Assembly (NCBI RefSeq): GCF_027497175.1
Contig: NZ_CP114901.1
Location: 2,976,001-3,040,000, forward strand
Source: Verrucosispora sp. WMMD573
Lineage (GTDB): Bacteria > Actinomycetota > Actinomycetes > Mycobacteriales > Micromonosporaceae
DNA: 64,000 nt
Direction of reading: 5' to 3'
The position numbers and the translations under genes were made by a program. The notes under the pieces were generated by a model. The model was not told the DNA's origin. It was given only the letters and a program-made list of their open reading frames with translations, and ran no database searches. Shown one piece after another: positions 42,135 to 51,229 of the stretch (its first letter is position 1; every line of letters begins with the position of its first letter).

Positions 42135-42808
42135 CAGCGCTTCACCGCCAGACGGTTGGCCAGCCAGCCGAAGAAGTAGCCGGTGGGGATGAGCAGTGCG
42201 GCGAACGTGCCGGCGAAGACCAGGAAGATCACGATGACGGCGTCACCGTTGAAGTTGATCAGGTCCTTCATCACGTTCGAGGACTCCAGCAGCCCGATGG
42301 TGCCGACGATCGTGGCGTTCTTGCAGAGCGCGATCAGGATGCTGCCGAAGGGCGCGATCACCGACCGTGCCGCCTGCGGCAGCACCACGATCCGCAGGGT
42401 CTGGGCGAAGGAGAGCCCGATCGCGCGGGCGGCCTCGGCCTGGCCGGTGGGCACGGTGTTGATGCCCGAGCGCACCGCCTCGCAGACGAAGGCGGCGGTG
42501 TAGGTCGACAGGCCGATCACCCCGAGCCAGTAGCGGTTCAGGTCGAGGTCCTGCGCCAGGCTCAGCCCGAGGGTCGAGTACAGGCCGAAGTAGCAGAAGA
42601 AGATGACGAGCGTCAGCGGGGTGTTGCGGAAAATGTTGACCCAGGCCGCGCCGAAGCCGCGCAGCACGGGAACGGGGGAGACCCGCATCGCGGCCAGCAG
42701 CACGCCGATGACCAGCGCGCAGACCGCGGACGCGCCGGTCAGCTTGAGGATCCAGAGGAAACCCGACAGGTACGCGTCGAAGTTCTCCGGATCAGTGAAT
42801 ACGTGCAT
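42134..42808 (-). CDS. gluC: Glutamate ABC transporter permease
   Basis: The second membrane subunit, 224 residues with five helices. It shares the EAA-type loop CEAVRSGINTVPTGQAEAAR and the conserved FFCYFGLYSTLG region of polar amino-acid permeases. It follows gluB after 81 bp and overlaps gluD at a single base. Confidence 0.9.
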   Translation of the reverse strand: MHVFTDPENFDAYLSGFLWILKLTGASAVCALVIGVLLAAMRVSPVPVLRGFGAAWVNIFRNTPLTLVIFFCYFGLYSTLGLSLAQDLDLNRYWLGVIGLSTYTAAFVCEAVRSGINTVPTGQAEAARAIGLSFAQTLRIVVLPQAARSVIAPFGSILIALCKNATIVGTIGLLESSNVMKDLINFNGDAVIVIFLVFAGTFAALLIPTGYFFGWLANRLAVKR

Positions 42809-42889
42809 GCGTCGGCTCCCGGGGCACGTGGCGGCGGCCGGTGACAGGCCGGAGCCGGCACCCGCACGGGGTGCCGGCTCCGGTACCGG

Positions 42890-43756
42890 TCAGACTGCGC
42901 CGCAGTGGGTCATCTTGGTGGTGTCCAGCTCGGGCGCGGGGGTGCCGCTCTTGCCCAGGGTGGCGTCCCAGGCAGCCTTGTAGCTGCCGTCCTCGGCGGC
43001 GGCCTTGAGGATCTCGTTGACCTTCTCGCAGCCGTCGGTGTCGTCCTTCTTCAGGCCGATGCCGTAGGGCTCGTCGGAGAAGGTCTGGCCGACCACCTTG
43101 AACTTGCCGGCGTACTGGTCCTGCGCGGCGTAGCCGGCGAGGATGATGTCGTCGGTGGTCACCGCGTCGACCTGACCGTTCTCCAGCAGCGGCAGGCACT
43201 TGGAGTACGCGTCGAACTGCTCGAGCCGAGCGTCGGGGTAGTTCTCGGTGATCCGCTTGGCCGGGGTGGAGCCGGTGACCGAGCAGACCGTCTTACCGGC
43301 CAGCTGGTCCGGGCCGGTGAGCGTGGAGTCCGTCTTGACCAGCAGGTCCTGGCCGGCGACGTAGTACGGACCGGCGAAGTTGACCTTCTGCTTGCGCTCG
43401 TCGTTGATGGTGTAGGTGGCGACCACCAGGTCGACGGTGCCCTGCTCGATGAAGGGCTCCCGGTTGGCCGACACGGTGGTCTTCCACTCGATGCCGCTCT
43501 CCTCGACGCCGAGGCCCTTCGCGATGATCTTCGCGATCTCCACGTCGAAGCCCTCGTACTGGCTGCCGGTCTGCAGACCGAGGCCGGGCTGGTCGGCCTT
43601 GACGCCGATGACCAGCTTGTTCTGGCTCTCGGCCTTGCCGACGATGCCACCGGCGCCCGTGCCGGAGCCGCCCTCGTCGCTGTCCCCGCCGCAGGCGGTC
43701 ATCGCGACCGCGAGGCCGGCAACGGCGGCGACCGCCGCCATCCGCTTCATTCGCAT
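42890..43756 (-). CDS. gluB: Glutamate-binding lipoprotein
   Basis: The substrate-binding component, 288 residues. A lipoprotein signal ends AVAMTAC with Cys22 followed by an Asp/Glu/Gly linker. The solute-binding domain (family 3) shows KLVIGVKADQPGLG, YEGFDVEIAKIIAKGLG and GKTVCSVTGSTPAKR. In a Gram-positive cell it would be tethered to the outer face of the membrane and deliver glutamate to GluC-GluD. ATG 43756 is preceded by GGAGAACAGG. Confidence 0.92.
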   Translation of the reverse strand: MRMKRMAAVAAVAGLAVAMTACGGDSDEGGSGTGAGGIVGKAESQNKLVIGVKADQPGLGLQTGSQYEGFDVEIAKIIAKGLGVEESGIEWKTTVSANREPFIEQGTVDLVVATYTINDERKQKVNFAGPYYVAGQDLLVKTDSTLTGPDQLAGKTVCSVTGSTPAKRITENYPDARLEQFDAYSKCLPLLENGQVDAVTTDDIILAGYAAQDQYAGKFKVVGQTFSDEPYGIGLKKDDTDGCEKVNEILKAAAEDGSYKAAWDATLGKSGTPAPELDTTKMTHCGAV

Positions 43757-43816
43757 ACCTGTTCTCCTTCTTCGACTGGAGCCGGCCGGGTCACGGCCCG
43801 CCCCACTACCGGACGC

Positions 43817-44563
43817 CTAGTGGGTGAGGATCTTGGAGAGGAAGTCCTTGGCGCGCTCGCTGCGCGGGTTCGCGAAGAACTCCGTGGGAGCGGCATCCTC
43901 GACGAGCTTGCCGTCGGCCATGAAGATGACCCGGTTGGCCGCGTGCCGGGCGAAGCCCATCTCGTGGGTGACCACGACCATGGTCATGCCGTCGCGGGCC
44001 AGCGAGGTCATCACGTCCAGCACCTCGCCGACCATCTCCGGGTCCAGCGCGCTTGTGGGCTCGTCGAAGAGCATCGCCTTGGGCTGCATGGCCAGCGCGC
44101 GGGCGATCGCGGCGCGCTGCTGCTGGCCGCCGGAGAGCTGGGCCGGGTACTTGTCGGCCTGGTTGGCGATGCCGACCCGGTCGAGCAGGGCGAGACCCCG
44201 CTCGCGGGCCGCCGCCGGCTTCTCCTTGCGGACCTTGATCGGGCCGAGGGTGACGTTTTCCAGGATCGTCTTGTGCGCGAAGAGGTTGAACGACTGGAAC
44301 ACCATGCCGACCTCGCTGCGCAGCCTGGCCAGGGCCCTGCCCTCGGCCGGCAGCGCCTGCCCGTCGAAGGTGATGGTGCCGGAGTTGATCGGCTCAAGCC
44401 GGTTGATGGTGCGGCACAGGGTCGACTTGCCGGAGCCGGACGGGCCGATCACCACGACCACCTCACCCCGGCCCACCGACAGCGAGACGTCGTCGAGTAC
44501 GTGCAACGGCCCGAACCATTTGTTGACCGAGTCCAGCACGATGAGCGGTTCGCCCGTCGCCAC
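43817..44563 (-). CDS. gluA: Glutamate ABC transporter ATPase
   Basis: The ATP-binding subunit, 248 residues. Walker A is GPSGSGKST (40-48), the ABC signature LSGGQQQR, Walker [14 protein letters not shown], and the H-loop [15 protein letters not shown] 44563 is preceded by GAGGAGGAC. A GTCAC-N6-GTAAC box lies about 95 bp upstream in the gap shared with selD, so nitrogen- or glutamate-responsive control is plausible. Confidence 0.93.
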   Translation of the reverse strand: MATGEPLIVLDSVNKWFGPLHVLDDVSLSVGRGEVVVVIGPSGSGKSTLCRTINRLEPINSGTITFDGQALPAEGRALARLRSEVGMVFQSFNLFAHKTILENVTLGPIKVRKEKPAAARERGLALLDRVGIANQADKYPAQLSGGQQQRAAIARALAMQPKAMLFDEPTSALDPEMVGEVLDVMTSLARDGMTMVVVTHEMGFARHAANRVIFMADGKLVEDAAPTEFFANPRSERAKDFLSKILTH

Positions 44564-44657
44564 GTCGTCTGTCCTCCTCGTCGCTGTCGGGAAGTCGGTC
44601 GACCCCCGGTAGCGGCCACTGTAGGCGGGGTGAAGTGGCGGAACACAACTCAGATGG

Positions 44658-44673
44658 TCACGGAGCGGTAACA
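44658..44673. promoter_or_regulatory. GlnR/AfsQ1-type box between gluA and selD
   Basis: GTCAC-GGAGCG-GTAAC. This fits both the GlnR (gTnAc-N6-GaAAc) and AfsQ1 (GTnAC-N6-GTnAC) consensus of streptomycetes, regulators of nitrogen and glutamate metabolism. It lies 95 bp from the gluA start and 74 bp from the selD start. Confidence 0.6.
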
Positions 44674-44746
44674 CCCTGGATGATCCGACTCCGGCGTCCG
44701 AATTTGACCCGCCCGGCTGGCGTCCCGTCCCGGTGACGGAGATCAT

Positions 44747-45742
44747 GTGGACATGACCGAGCCCGTGCGGCTGACCCGGTACGCCCGTGGCGGCGGGTGC
44801 GCCTGCAAGATCCCGCCCGGTGAGCTGGAAGCGATGGTCGCCGGCCTCGGCCCGCCGGCCGGCACCGCCGACCTGCTGGTCGGGCTCGACCATGGCGACG
44901 ACGCCGCGGTGGTCCGGCTGGACGAGCGCACCGGCCTGGTGACCACTGCGGACTTCTTCACCCCGGTCGTCGACGACGCGTACGACTGGGGTCGGATCGC
45001 CGCGACCAACGCCCTGTCCGACGTGTACGCCATGGGCGGCAGCCCGCTGGTCGCGCTCAACCTGCTCTGCTGGCCTCGCGAGGTGCTGCCGCTGGAACTG
45101 GCCCGCGAGGTGCTGCGTGGCGGCCTGGACGTGGCCCGCGCGGCAGGCTGTCATCTGGCCGGCGGGCACAGCGTCGACGACGACGGCCCGAAGTACGGTC
45201 TGGCCGTCACCGGGCTGGTCCGGCCCGAAGAGTTGATCACCCTGGACGCCGGGCGGGCCGGCCTGCCGCTGTCGCTCACCAAGCCGCTCGGCGTCGGCGT
45301 GCTCAACACCCGCCACAAGAACACCGGCGAAAGCTTCCCGGCGGCGGTGGCGGCGATGACCACCCTGAACCGGGACGCCGCGCGGGCGGCCGTGGCGGCC
45401 GGCGTGCGCTGCGGCACCGACGTGACCGGATTCGGACTGCTCGGGCACGCCTCGAAGCTGGCCCGGGCGAGCCGGCTGACGGTGGCGATCGACACCGCCC
45501 GGGTGCCGTACCTGGCCGGTGCCCGCGAGGCGGTCCGGGACGGGTACGTCAGCGGTGGTTCCCGCCGCAACCTGGAGTGGGTGACCCCGTGGACGGACTT
45601 CGGCGCGGCGGCTGAGCAGGACGCGCTGTTGCTGGCCGACGCGCAGACCTCGGGCGGGCTGCTGATCGCCGGAGAGATATCAGGCGCCCCGGTGATCGGT
45701 GAACTGCTGCCCTCCGGCGAACACCGGGTCATCCTGCGCTGA
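44747..45742 (+). CDS. selD: Selenide, water dikinase (selenophosphate synthase)
   Basis: SelD makes selenophosphate from selenide and ATP, the donor for selenocysteine and for selenouridine in tRNA. The 331-residue product has the N-terminal redox/lysine region [12 protein letters not shown] (Cys18, Cys20, Lys21), nucleotide-binding segments [11 protein letters not shown] and [19 protein letters not shown], and [20 protein letters not shown]. The enzyme is a cysteine form, not a selenoprotein. GTG 44747 has GGAG five bases upstream; ATG 44753 is two codons later. selA, selB, tRNA-Sec or mnmH are not in this window, so which selenium pathway it feeds is unknown. Confidence 0.92.
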   Translation: MDMTEPVRLTRYARGGGCACKIPPGELEAMVAGLGPPAGTADLLVGLDHGDDAAVVRLDERTGLVTTADFFTPVVDDAYDWGRIAATNALSDVYAMGGSPLVALNLLCWPREVLPLELAREVLRGGLDVARAAGCHLAGGHSVDDDGPKYGLAVTGLVRPEELITLDAGRAGLPLSLTKPLGVGVLNTRHKNTGESFPAAVAAMTTLNRDAARAAVAAGVRCGTDVTGFGLLGHASKLARASRLTVAIDTARVPYLAGAREAVRDGYVSGGSRRNLEWVTPWTDFGAAAEQDALLLADAQTSGGLLIAGEISGAPVIGELLPSGEHRVILR

Positions 45743-45853
45743 ACGCAGGTTTCGGTACGCGTGCCGCTGCGTGGGAACGCGCACCATACCCGATAAACTG
45801 TCATCTTCCCGCTACCTGGAGCGACGATGCTCCGGGAAATTTGGGCCAGAATG

Positions 45854-45869
45854 GTCACAGACCGGTAAC
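45854..45869. promoter_or_regulatory. Second GlnR/AfsQ1-type box
   Basis: GTCAC-AGACCG-GTAAC, in a longer shared context (TGGTCACnGAnCGGTAAC) with the box at 44658. It is 90 bp upstream of the unknown gene at 45959. A TAAACT hexamer at about 45796 upstream may be the -10 box. Confidence 0.55.
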
Positions 45870-45897
45870 TTGCCCCCGGCTGGGGGCAAATGCCCCC
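45870..45897 (+). promoter_or_regulatory. Mutually exclusive hairpins in leader of the gene at 45959
   Basis: Segment A TTGCCCCC (45870-45877) can pair with segment B GGGGGCAA (45882-45889). Segment B can instead pair, as GGGGGC, with segment C GCCCCC (45892-45897) across an AAAT loop. The two stems cannot coexist. The element may terminate selD transcription, or act as an attenuator for the gene downstream. Confidence 0.45.
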
Positions 45898-45958
45898 CAC
45901 CATCGTCGGTAAGGCCCGATCCGGAGGCCGGTGGGGACGAGCACAGCGAGGAGACGGC

Positions 45959-46438
45959 ATGACCGAGCTGTGGAACTGGAGAATCGACCAGGTACGACCG
46001 GTGGAGGTCTACCCGGCGCTGGCCGACGCGCTCGGTCGGGTGGTGATGCCACTGGCGGTGGCGGATCCGCTGCGGCTGCCGACGTACGCGGTGGTCTGCG
46101 ACGTCTGGCAGGCACCGGGGGAGTTCGCCACGATCGTGGACTGCTACGGCGTACCGGACGAGCTGCCCGAGCTGCCCAGCATCGCGGCGCTGGCCCGGCT
46201 GCTCGGCCGCAACTGCCTGCTGCGGGACGACACGCTCGACGACACCCGGCACCTGCTTGTCGCTCCCGACGGCAGCATCCGCCCGGTGCACTTCGACGTA
46301 CGGGAGACCGACGACGGCGAGGTGCTCAGCGACCGCCGACTGTGCACCGAGGCCGACCCGCGCTGCCGGGGCTGGTCGCGCTGCCACCGCTCCCGCTGGG
46401 CGCCCGACTCGGTCAACCCCGCCCTGGCCGCCGCCTGA
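45959..46438 (+). CDS. Hypothetical soluble protein, possibly nitrogen-regulated
   Basis: A 159-residue acidic protein (MTELWNWRIDQVRPVEVYPA ...) with no signal peptide or membrane segment. Features are ALARLLGRNCLLRDDTLDDT in the middle and a Cys-rich end, RRLCTEADPRCRGWSRCHRS, whose four cysteine/histidine positions could bind metal. No family is recognised. ATG 45959 has GCGAGGAG upstream. A GTCAC-N6-GTAAC box and an alternative-hairpin leader precede it, which suggests environmental control. It lies between selD and miaB on the same strand. Confidence 0.7.
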   Translation: MTELWNWRIDQVRPVEVYPALADALGRVVMPLAVADPLRLPTYAVVCDVWQAPGEFATIVDCYGVPDELPELPSIAALARLLGRNCLLRDDTLDDTRHLLVAPDGSIRPVHFDVRETDDGEVLSDRRLCTEADPRCRGWSRCHRSRWAPDSVNPALAAA

Positions 46439-46513
46439 CGTCTCACGACGCCGCGGCCCCCGGCTCTGCTCGTTTGCGTCCGACTCCTCGGGCCCGGCTA
46501 CGCTGTGCACGTC

Positions 46514-48010
46514 ATGACTACCGCAGCGGCGGGCGGCCCGCGCACCTACCAGGTGCGCACCTACGGCTGCCAGATGAACGTGCACGACTCCGAGCGCATC
46601 TCCGGTCTGCTTGAGCAGGCGGGGTACGTCCGTGCGGGCGAGGCCGAGGACACCCCCGACGTGGTGGTGTTCAACACCTGCGCGGTCCGCGAGAACGCGG
46701 ACAACCGCCTCTACGGCAACCTCGGTCACCTGCGTCCGGTCAAGAACCGGCACCCGGGGATGCAGATCGCCGTCGGTGGCTGCCTGGCCCAGAAGGACCG
46801 GGGCGACATCGTCCGCCGGGCACCCTGGGTGGACGTGGTCTTCGGTACCCACAACATCGGTTCGCTGCCGGTGCTGCTGGAGCGGGCCCGGCACAACGCC
46901 GCCGCCGAGGTGGAGATCCTCGAAGCCCTCGACGTGTTCCCGTCGACGCTGCCGACCCGCCGCGAGTCGACGTACGCCGGCTGGGTGTCGATCTCGGTGG
47001 GCTGCAACAATACCTGCACCTTCTGCATCGTGCCGTCGCTGCGCGGCAAGGAGAAGGACCGCCGCCCCGGCGACATCCTCAGCGAGGTACGCGCACTCGT
47101 CGACGAGGGCGTGCTGGAGGTGACCCTGCTCGGGCAGAACGTCAACTCCTACGGCGTCGAGTTCGGCGACCGGTACGCGTTCGGGAAGCTGCTGCGCGCC
47201 TGCGGCGAGATCGACGGGCTGGAGCGGGTCCGGTTCACCAGCCCGCACCCGAAGGACTTCACCGACGACGTGATCGCGGCGATGGCCGAGACGCCCAACG
47301 TCTGCCCCTCGCTGCACATGCCGTTGCAGTCCGGCTCGGACGACGTGCTGCGCGCGATGCGCCGGTCGTACCGGTCGGAGAAATACCTGGGGATCATCTC
47401 CAAGGTCCGCGCGGCGATGCCCGACGCGGCGATCACCACCGACATCATCGTCGGCTTCCCCGGCGAGACCGAGGCGGACTTCGAGCGCACCCTGGACGTG
47501 GTCCGCGAGGCGCGCTTCTCCTCAGCCTTCACCTTCCAGTACTCCAAGCGGCCCGGCACGCCGGCCGCGACGATGGACGGTCAGTTGCCCAAGCAGGTCG
47601 TGCAGGAGCGGTACGAGCGGCTGATCGCCTGCGTGGAAGAGATCACCTGGGCGGAGAACAAGAAGCTCGTCGGCGAGACGGTGGAGGTGCTTGTCGCCGT
47701 CGGTGAGGGCCGCAAGGACGAGCGCACCGGCCGGATGTCCGGTCGGGCCCGCGACGGCCGCCTGGTGCATTTCGACGTGGGGTCACTGGCGGGTGCGATC
47801 CGCCCGGGTGACCTCGTTGGGACCACGGTCACCTACGCTGCTCCGCACCATCTGAACGCCGACGGTCAACCCCTGTCGCACCGGCGGACCAGGGCCGGTG
47901 ACGCGGTCGAGGCCGGACGGGTGCCGCGTACCGGCGGGGTGCCGCTGGGGCTGCCCACGGTGGGCGTGCCGCCGGCCGCGCCGCCGGCCGAGTCGGCCTG
48001 CGTACGCTGA
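46514..48010 (+). CDS. miaB: tRNA-2-methylthio-N6-dimethylallyladenosine synthase
   Basis: MiaB adds a methylthio group to i6A37 of tRNAs reading codons that start with U, completing the modification begun by MiaA. The 498-residue radical-SAM enzyme has both iron-sulfur sites: Cys19, Cys56 and Cys90 in the N-terminal domain and Cys164, Cys168 and Cys171 (CNNTCTFC) in the radical-SAM core. A TRAM domain follows ([12 protein letters not shown] ... TTVTYAAP). The last 50 residues are a Pro/Ala-rich extension. ATG 46514 lies 10 bp after a TACGCT -10 box, so the leader is very short; GTG 46505 is in frame. miaA lies 4 kb away. Confidence 0.95.
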   Translation: MTTAAAGGPRTYQVRTYGCQMNVHDSERISGLLEQAGYVRAGEAEDTPDVVVFNTCAVRENADNRLYGNLGHLRPVKNRHPGMQIAVGGCLAQKDRGDIVRRAPWVDVVFGTHNIGSLPVLLERARHNAAAEVEILEALDVFPSTLPTRRESTYAGWVSISVGCNNTCTFCIVPSLRGKEKDRRPGDILSEVRALVDEGVLEVTLLGQNVNSYGVEFGDRYAFGKLLRACGEIDGLERVRFTSPHPKDFTDDVIAAMAETPNVCPSLHMPLQSGSDDVLRAMRRSYRSEKYLGIISKVRAAMPDAAITTDIIVGFPGETEADFERTLDVVREARFSSAFTFQYSKRPGTPAATMDGQLPKQVVQERYERLIACVEEITWAENKKLVGETVEVLVAVGEGRKDERTGRMSGRARDGRLVHFDVGSLAGAIRPGDLVGTTVTYAAPHHLNADGQPLSHRRTRAGDAVEAGRVPRTGGVPLGLPTVGVPPAAPPAESACVR

Positions 48011-48060
48011 CCGCGCGCCGGGTCGAGTTCGGCAGGTGTCTACCGGCGTGAGACAGGCAT

Positions 48061-48090
48061 GTTCCCCGACCACCGGGGTGGTCGGGGAAC
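48061..48090. terminator. Bidirectional terminator between miaB and pectate lyase
   Basis: Perfect 13-bp stem, GTTCCCCGACCAC (48061-48073) and GTGGTCGGGGAAC (48078-48090), with a CGGG loop, placed between convergent genes. Confidence 0.85.
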
Positions 48091-48106
48091 ACTGTGAAGC
48101 CGACGG

Positions 48107-49465
48107 TTACAGGCCGATCTTGCCGGTGCCTGCGCCGTTGGTCACGACCGACTTGACCTGGCTGGCGCTGGTCAGCGAGTACGAGTACGGGATGCTCGCC
48201 ACGCTGCCCGACGACTGCGGGCTGCCGGAGTTGACGAAGTGGTTGTTGCGCTGGACCAACGTCCCCGGGCCCGACGAGGCGTACCCGACCAGGGTCGGGT
48301 CGTCGACGGACTCGAAGTAGTTGCCCTCGACGAGCACGCCGGCGCCCATGGTTGAGGCGACGCCGTAGTCGTTGTTGTAGTAGTAGTTGTTGAACACGTG
48401 GACCGGGTTACCGAAGCGCACCCGCGGGTGCCGGCTACCGGAACCGTCGAACCAGTTGTGGTGGTAGGTCACCCGCAGGTGGCCGCGGTCCTGGCTGCTG
48501 TTGTTGTCGGAGTGACCGAGCAGCATGGACTTGTCGTGGTTGAAGATCCGGTTCCAAGACACCGTGATGTAGTCGGAGCCGCGCTTGATGTCCACCGCGC
48601 CGTCGTAGCCGTTGGTGAACGAGTTGTGGTCCACCCAGACGTTGGTGGCCGACTCCTGCACGTTGATGGCGTCGTCGTTCCAGTTGCGGAAGTTGATATT
48701 GCGGATGATCACGTTACGGCTGCCGTTAATGTTGAAGCCGCAGCCGGAGATCGTGGCCGACGAACCGACGCCGAGGATGCTCTTGTTGCTGCCCACGCTC
48801 AGCATGCCGGAGCAGCTGATCGTGCCGGAGACCCGGATAACCGCAGCGCTTGACGAACTGACTGCGGAACGGAGCGCCGACTCGCTGGTGACCGTGGTGG
48901 AGGAGGCGTTACCTCCGCCGGTGGTGCCACCGTTCTGGGTGGCCCAGCCGACCAGACCCGTCGGTACCGGGCCGGGTGGCGGGGTAGTCGGTGGCGCGGT
49001 GGTGGGTGGCGGCGTGGTTCCGCCGGGGGTGGTCGGCGTGACGCCGCCGGTGCAGGTCACACCGTTGAGGGTGAAGCTCGTCGGGGCCGGGTTGCTGGAG
49101 TTGTTCCAGGAGCCGTTGAACCCGAACGAGACGTTCCCGTTGGTGGGGATGTCGCCGTTGTAGGCGACATTGGTGGCGGTCACCTGGCTCCCGCTTTGCG
49201 AGATCGTCGCGTTCCAGGGGCTGACGACCTGCTGCCCGGCGCTGTACGACCAGCGCAGGGTCCAGCCGGAGATGGGGTCGCCGAGATTGGTGACGACGAC
49301 GTTGCCGGTGAAGCCGCCCGGCCACTCGCCGGCGACCGAGTAGTTAACCTGGCAGCCGGCCGCGGCGTGGGCGGTGACGGCGGTGAGTACCCCGGCGGCG
49401 AGCAGTGCGGCGGTAGCCGAGGCGGTGGTGGCGAGCAGCGTCGTACGACGCCGTGCGGTGCGCAT
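48107..49465 (-). CDS. Secreted pectate lyase (PL1) with family 2 carbohydrate-binding module
   Basis: An extracellular enzyme that cleaves pectate by beta-elimination. The 452-residue protein has a twin-Arg-like signal region (MRTARRRTTLLATTASA; export route uncertain) and a CBM2 (about 36-135) with the conserved tryptophans of a cellulose-binding face (GEWPGGFTG, SGWTLRWSYS, NGSWNN). A Pro/Thr/Gly linker follows. The parallel beta-helix lyase (about 165-452) shows VWVDHNSFTNGYDGAVDIKR, VTYHHNWFDGSGSRHPRVRF and HVFNNYYYNNDYG. The last includes the catalytic Arg region RHPRVRFG. ATG 49465 has GAGAGGA upstream. A LacI-type operator lies 146 bp upstream. Confidence 0.93.
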   Translation of the reverse strand: MRTARRRTTLLATTASATAALLAAGVLTAVTAHAAAGCQVNYSVAGEWPGGFTGNVVVTNLGDPISGWTLRWSYSAGQQVVSPWNATISQSGSQVTATNVAYNGDIPTNGNVSFGFNGSWNNSSNPAPTSFTLNGVTCTGGVTPTTPGGTTPPPTTAPPTTPPPGPVPTGLVGWATQNGGTTGGGNASSTTVTSESALRSAVSSSSAAVIRVSGTISCSGMLSVGSNKSILGVGSSATISGCGFNINGSRNVIIRNINFRNWNDDAINVQESATNVWVDHNSFTNGYDGAVDIKRGSDYITVSWNRIFNHDKSMLLGHSDNNSSQDRGHLRVTYHHNWFDGSGSRHPRVRFGNPVHVFNNYYYNNDYGVASTMGAGVLVEGNYFESVDDPTLVGYASSGPGTLVQRNNHFVNSGSPQSSGSVASIPYSYSLTSASQVKSVVTNGAGTGKIGL

Positions 49466-49610
49466 GGTTGCGTCCTCTCGGAGAGGGTGCGCAGAGATGG
49501 TCGACTCGACCCGCGTTCGCCCGGTGCCCAGACGGGCGTGCCGGTCAGGCCGTCCCTGCCAATGGACTTGCTGGCTGCGCTGTACGGATGGCTCCCGTGC
49601 CGTTCCCATA

Positions 49611-49624
49611 GGTAAGCGCTTTCC
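49611..49624. promoter_or_regulatory. LacI-type operator upstream of the pectate lyase
   Basis: GGTAAGCGCTTTCC is a 14-bp palindrome apart from one base pair, with the central AAGCGCTT typical of LacI-family repressors of polysaccharide-degrading genes in actinomycetes. It is 146 bp upstream of the start. Confidence 0.6.
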
Positions 49625-49710
49625 TCAGCGAACCACAGACGATTGTCGATGTAAAGGGTGTGCCGCCCGAACGCGCTCCGTCTGGTCGTCAGATACCGGT
49701 GCGACGGACA

Positions 49711-49748
49711 CGACGGAGCCCCCGCCTCACGAGGCGGGGGCTCCGTCG
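49711..49748. terminator. Terminator downstream of the DUF349 gene
   Basis: CGACGGAGCCCCCGCCTC (49711-49728) and its exact complement (49731-49748) form a very GC-rich stem with almost no loop; in practice the innermost pairs would open. It lies just after the stop of the leftward gene. Confidence 0.85.
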
Positions 49749-49758
49749 TTGACGCGGC

Positions 49759-50967
49759 TCAGCTCGACTGTTCAGCCAGCTTGAGGAACTGGCGTTTGGA
49801 CTCCAGCGCCTGCTCGGCCTCCTTGATCCGCCGGGTGTCGCCCGCGGCCTGCGCCCGGGCCAGCCGCTCCTCCGCCTCCGCGACCTGCGCGCGCATCTGG
49901 GCGAGCAGCGGATTGTCCTCCCGGCTGGTGCGCCGCCAGGCAGAGTCCATCACCTCGCGGACCTTCTCGTCGACCGCGCGCAGCCGGCGCTCCAGCCCGG
50001 CGGCCGCCTCCCGCGGCACCCGCCCGGCCTCGTGCCACTGCGCCTGGATCTCCCGCAGCTTCGCCTGGGCGCCCTTCGGGTCGCCGTCCACGTCGAGCGC
50101 CTCGGCCTCGGCCAGCAGCGCCTGCTTGCGCTCCAGGTTGGCACGCTGCTCGTTGTCCCGGGCGGAGAAGACCTCACTGCGCCGGCTGAAGAAGGCGTCC
50201 TGGGCGGCCCGGAACCGCTCCCAGAGCTTCTGCTCGGCCTCCTTCGACGCGCGCGGCGCGGCCTTCCACTGCGTCATCAGGTTCTTGAGATGGTTGGCCG
50301 TCGCCGCCCAGTCGGTCGACTCGGCGACCTTCTCGGCCTCGGCGACCAGCTCCTCCTTGACCGTCTGGGCCTGCTTGCGCTGGGCGTCCAGGGAGGCGAA
50401 GTGGGCGCCCCGGCGGCGGGTGAAGCCGTCCCGCGCGGCGGCGAACCGCTTCCACAGCTCGCCGTCGGTTTTCTTGTCGACTCCCCGGATGGCCTTCCAC
50501 TCGTCGAGGATCTCCTTGAGTCGGTCCCCGGCGGTCTTCCAGCCGGTCGACTCGGCGGCAAGCTTCTCCGCCTCCTCCACCAGGGCGGTCTTGCGGGCGA
50601 GGGCCTCGACGCGGGCGGCCTCCTTCGCCGCCCGGGCCTCACCGGCCTTCTCCTCGGCCACGGTGGCGAGCTTGTCGAGCCGGGTCGCCAGGGCGTCGAT
50701 GTCTCCAACGACGTGAGCCTCGGCGAGGGAGGCACGGATCCGTCGGATGGTGGCGAGCGAGTGGTTGGCGTCCGCCGCACCGGAGTTCAGCCGGGCCTCG
50801 GTCAGGTCCACCTCGGTCACCAGGTCGGCGAAGCGGCGTGCGAAGTGTGCCAGCCCCTCCTCAGGTGCTCCCGCCTGCCAGGATCCGACCACCCGCTCGC
50901 CCTCGGCGGTCTTGACGTAAACGGTGCCGTCCGCGTCCACCCGTCCGAAGGCAGTCCAGTCGCTCAT
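49759..50967 (-). CDS. DUF349 domain protein
   Basis: A 402-residue, highly charged, helical protein built of DUF349 repeats. Three are visible, each with a Trp-containing core: WKTAGDRLKEILDEWKAIRG, WAATANHLKNLMTQWKAAPR and AQAKLREIQAQWHEAGRVPR, followed by variants of LWERFRAAQDAFFSRR. It corresponds to Rv2731 of M. tuberculosis and SCO-type homologues in the same neighbourhood. The function is not known. ATG 50967 (MSDWTAFGRVDADG) has a GAGGATGGG site. Cellular location should be cytoplasmic. Confidence 0.88.
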   Translation of the reverse strand: MSDWTAFGRVDADGTVYVKTAEGERVVGSWQAGAPEEGLAHFARRFADLVTEVDLTEARLNSGAADANHSLATIRRIRASLAEAHVVGDIDALATRLDKLATVAEEKAGEARAAKEAARVEALARKTALVEEAEKLAAESTGWKTAGDRLKEILDEWKAIRGVDKKTDGELWKRFAAARDGFTRRRGAHFASLDAQRKQAQTVKEELVAEAEKVAESTDWAATANHLKNLMTQWKAAPRASKEAEQKLWERFRAAQDAFFSRRSEVFSARDNEQRANLERKQALLAEAEALDVDGDPKGAQAKLREIQAQWHEAGRVPREAAAGLERRLRAVDEKVREVMDSAWRRTSREDNPLLAQMRAQVAEAEERLARAQAAGDTRRIKEAEQALESKRQFLKLAEQSS

Positions 50968-51229
50968 GTGCCCATCCTCGTTCTCCCGGCACCAGGGAGC
51001 AGCCTCCCGGGCGCCGCCACGGCGCAGCCAACTTTCTCCGGGCATTGTCACAGGTGCGCCCCGGTCCGCGTCGAGCGCCTATCGCCGACCGTGACCATAC
51101 GGTGTCCTAGGGGCTGTCTGGGCCATCCGACCGGCGTGCCGCTTCCGACCGTACGGTGTACGTGCGGCGCGGTCGTCCTTGCCGGCGGCACGCGGCCACC
51201 TGGCCGAACCGGGCCGCTACGGTTGCCTG

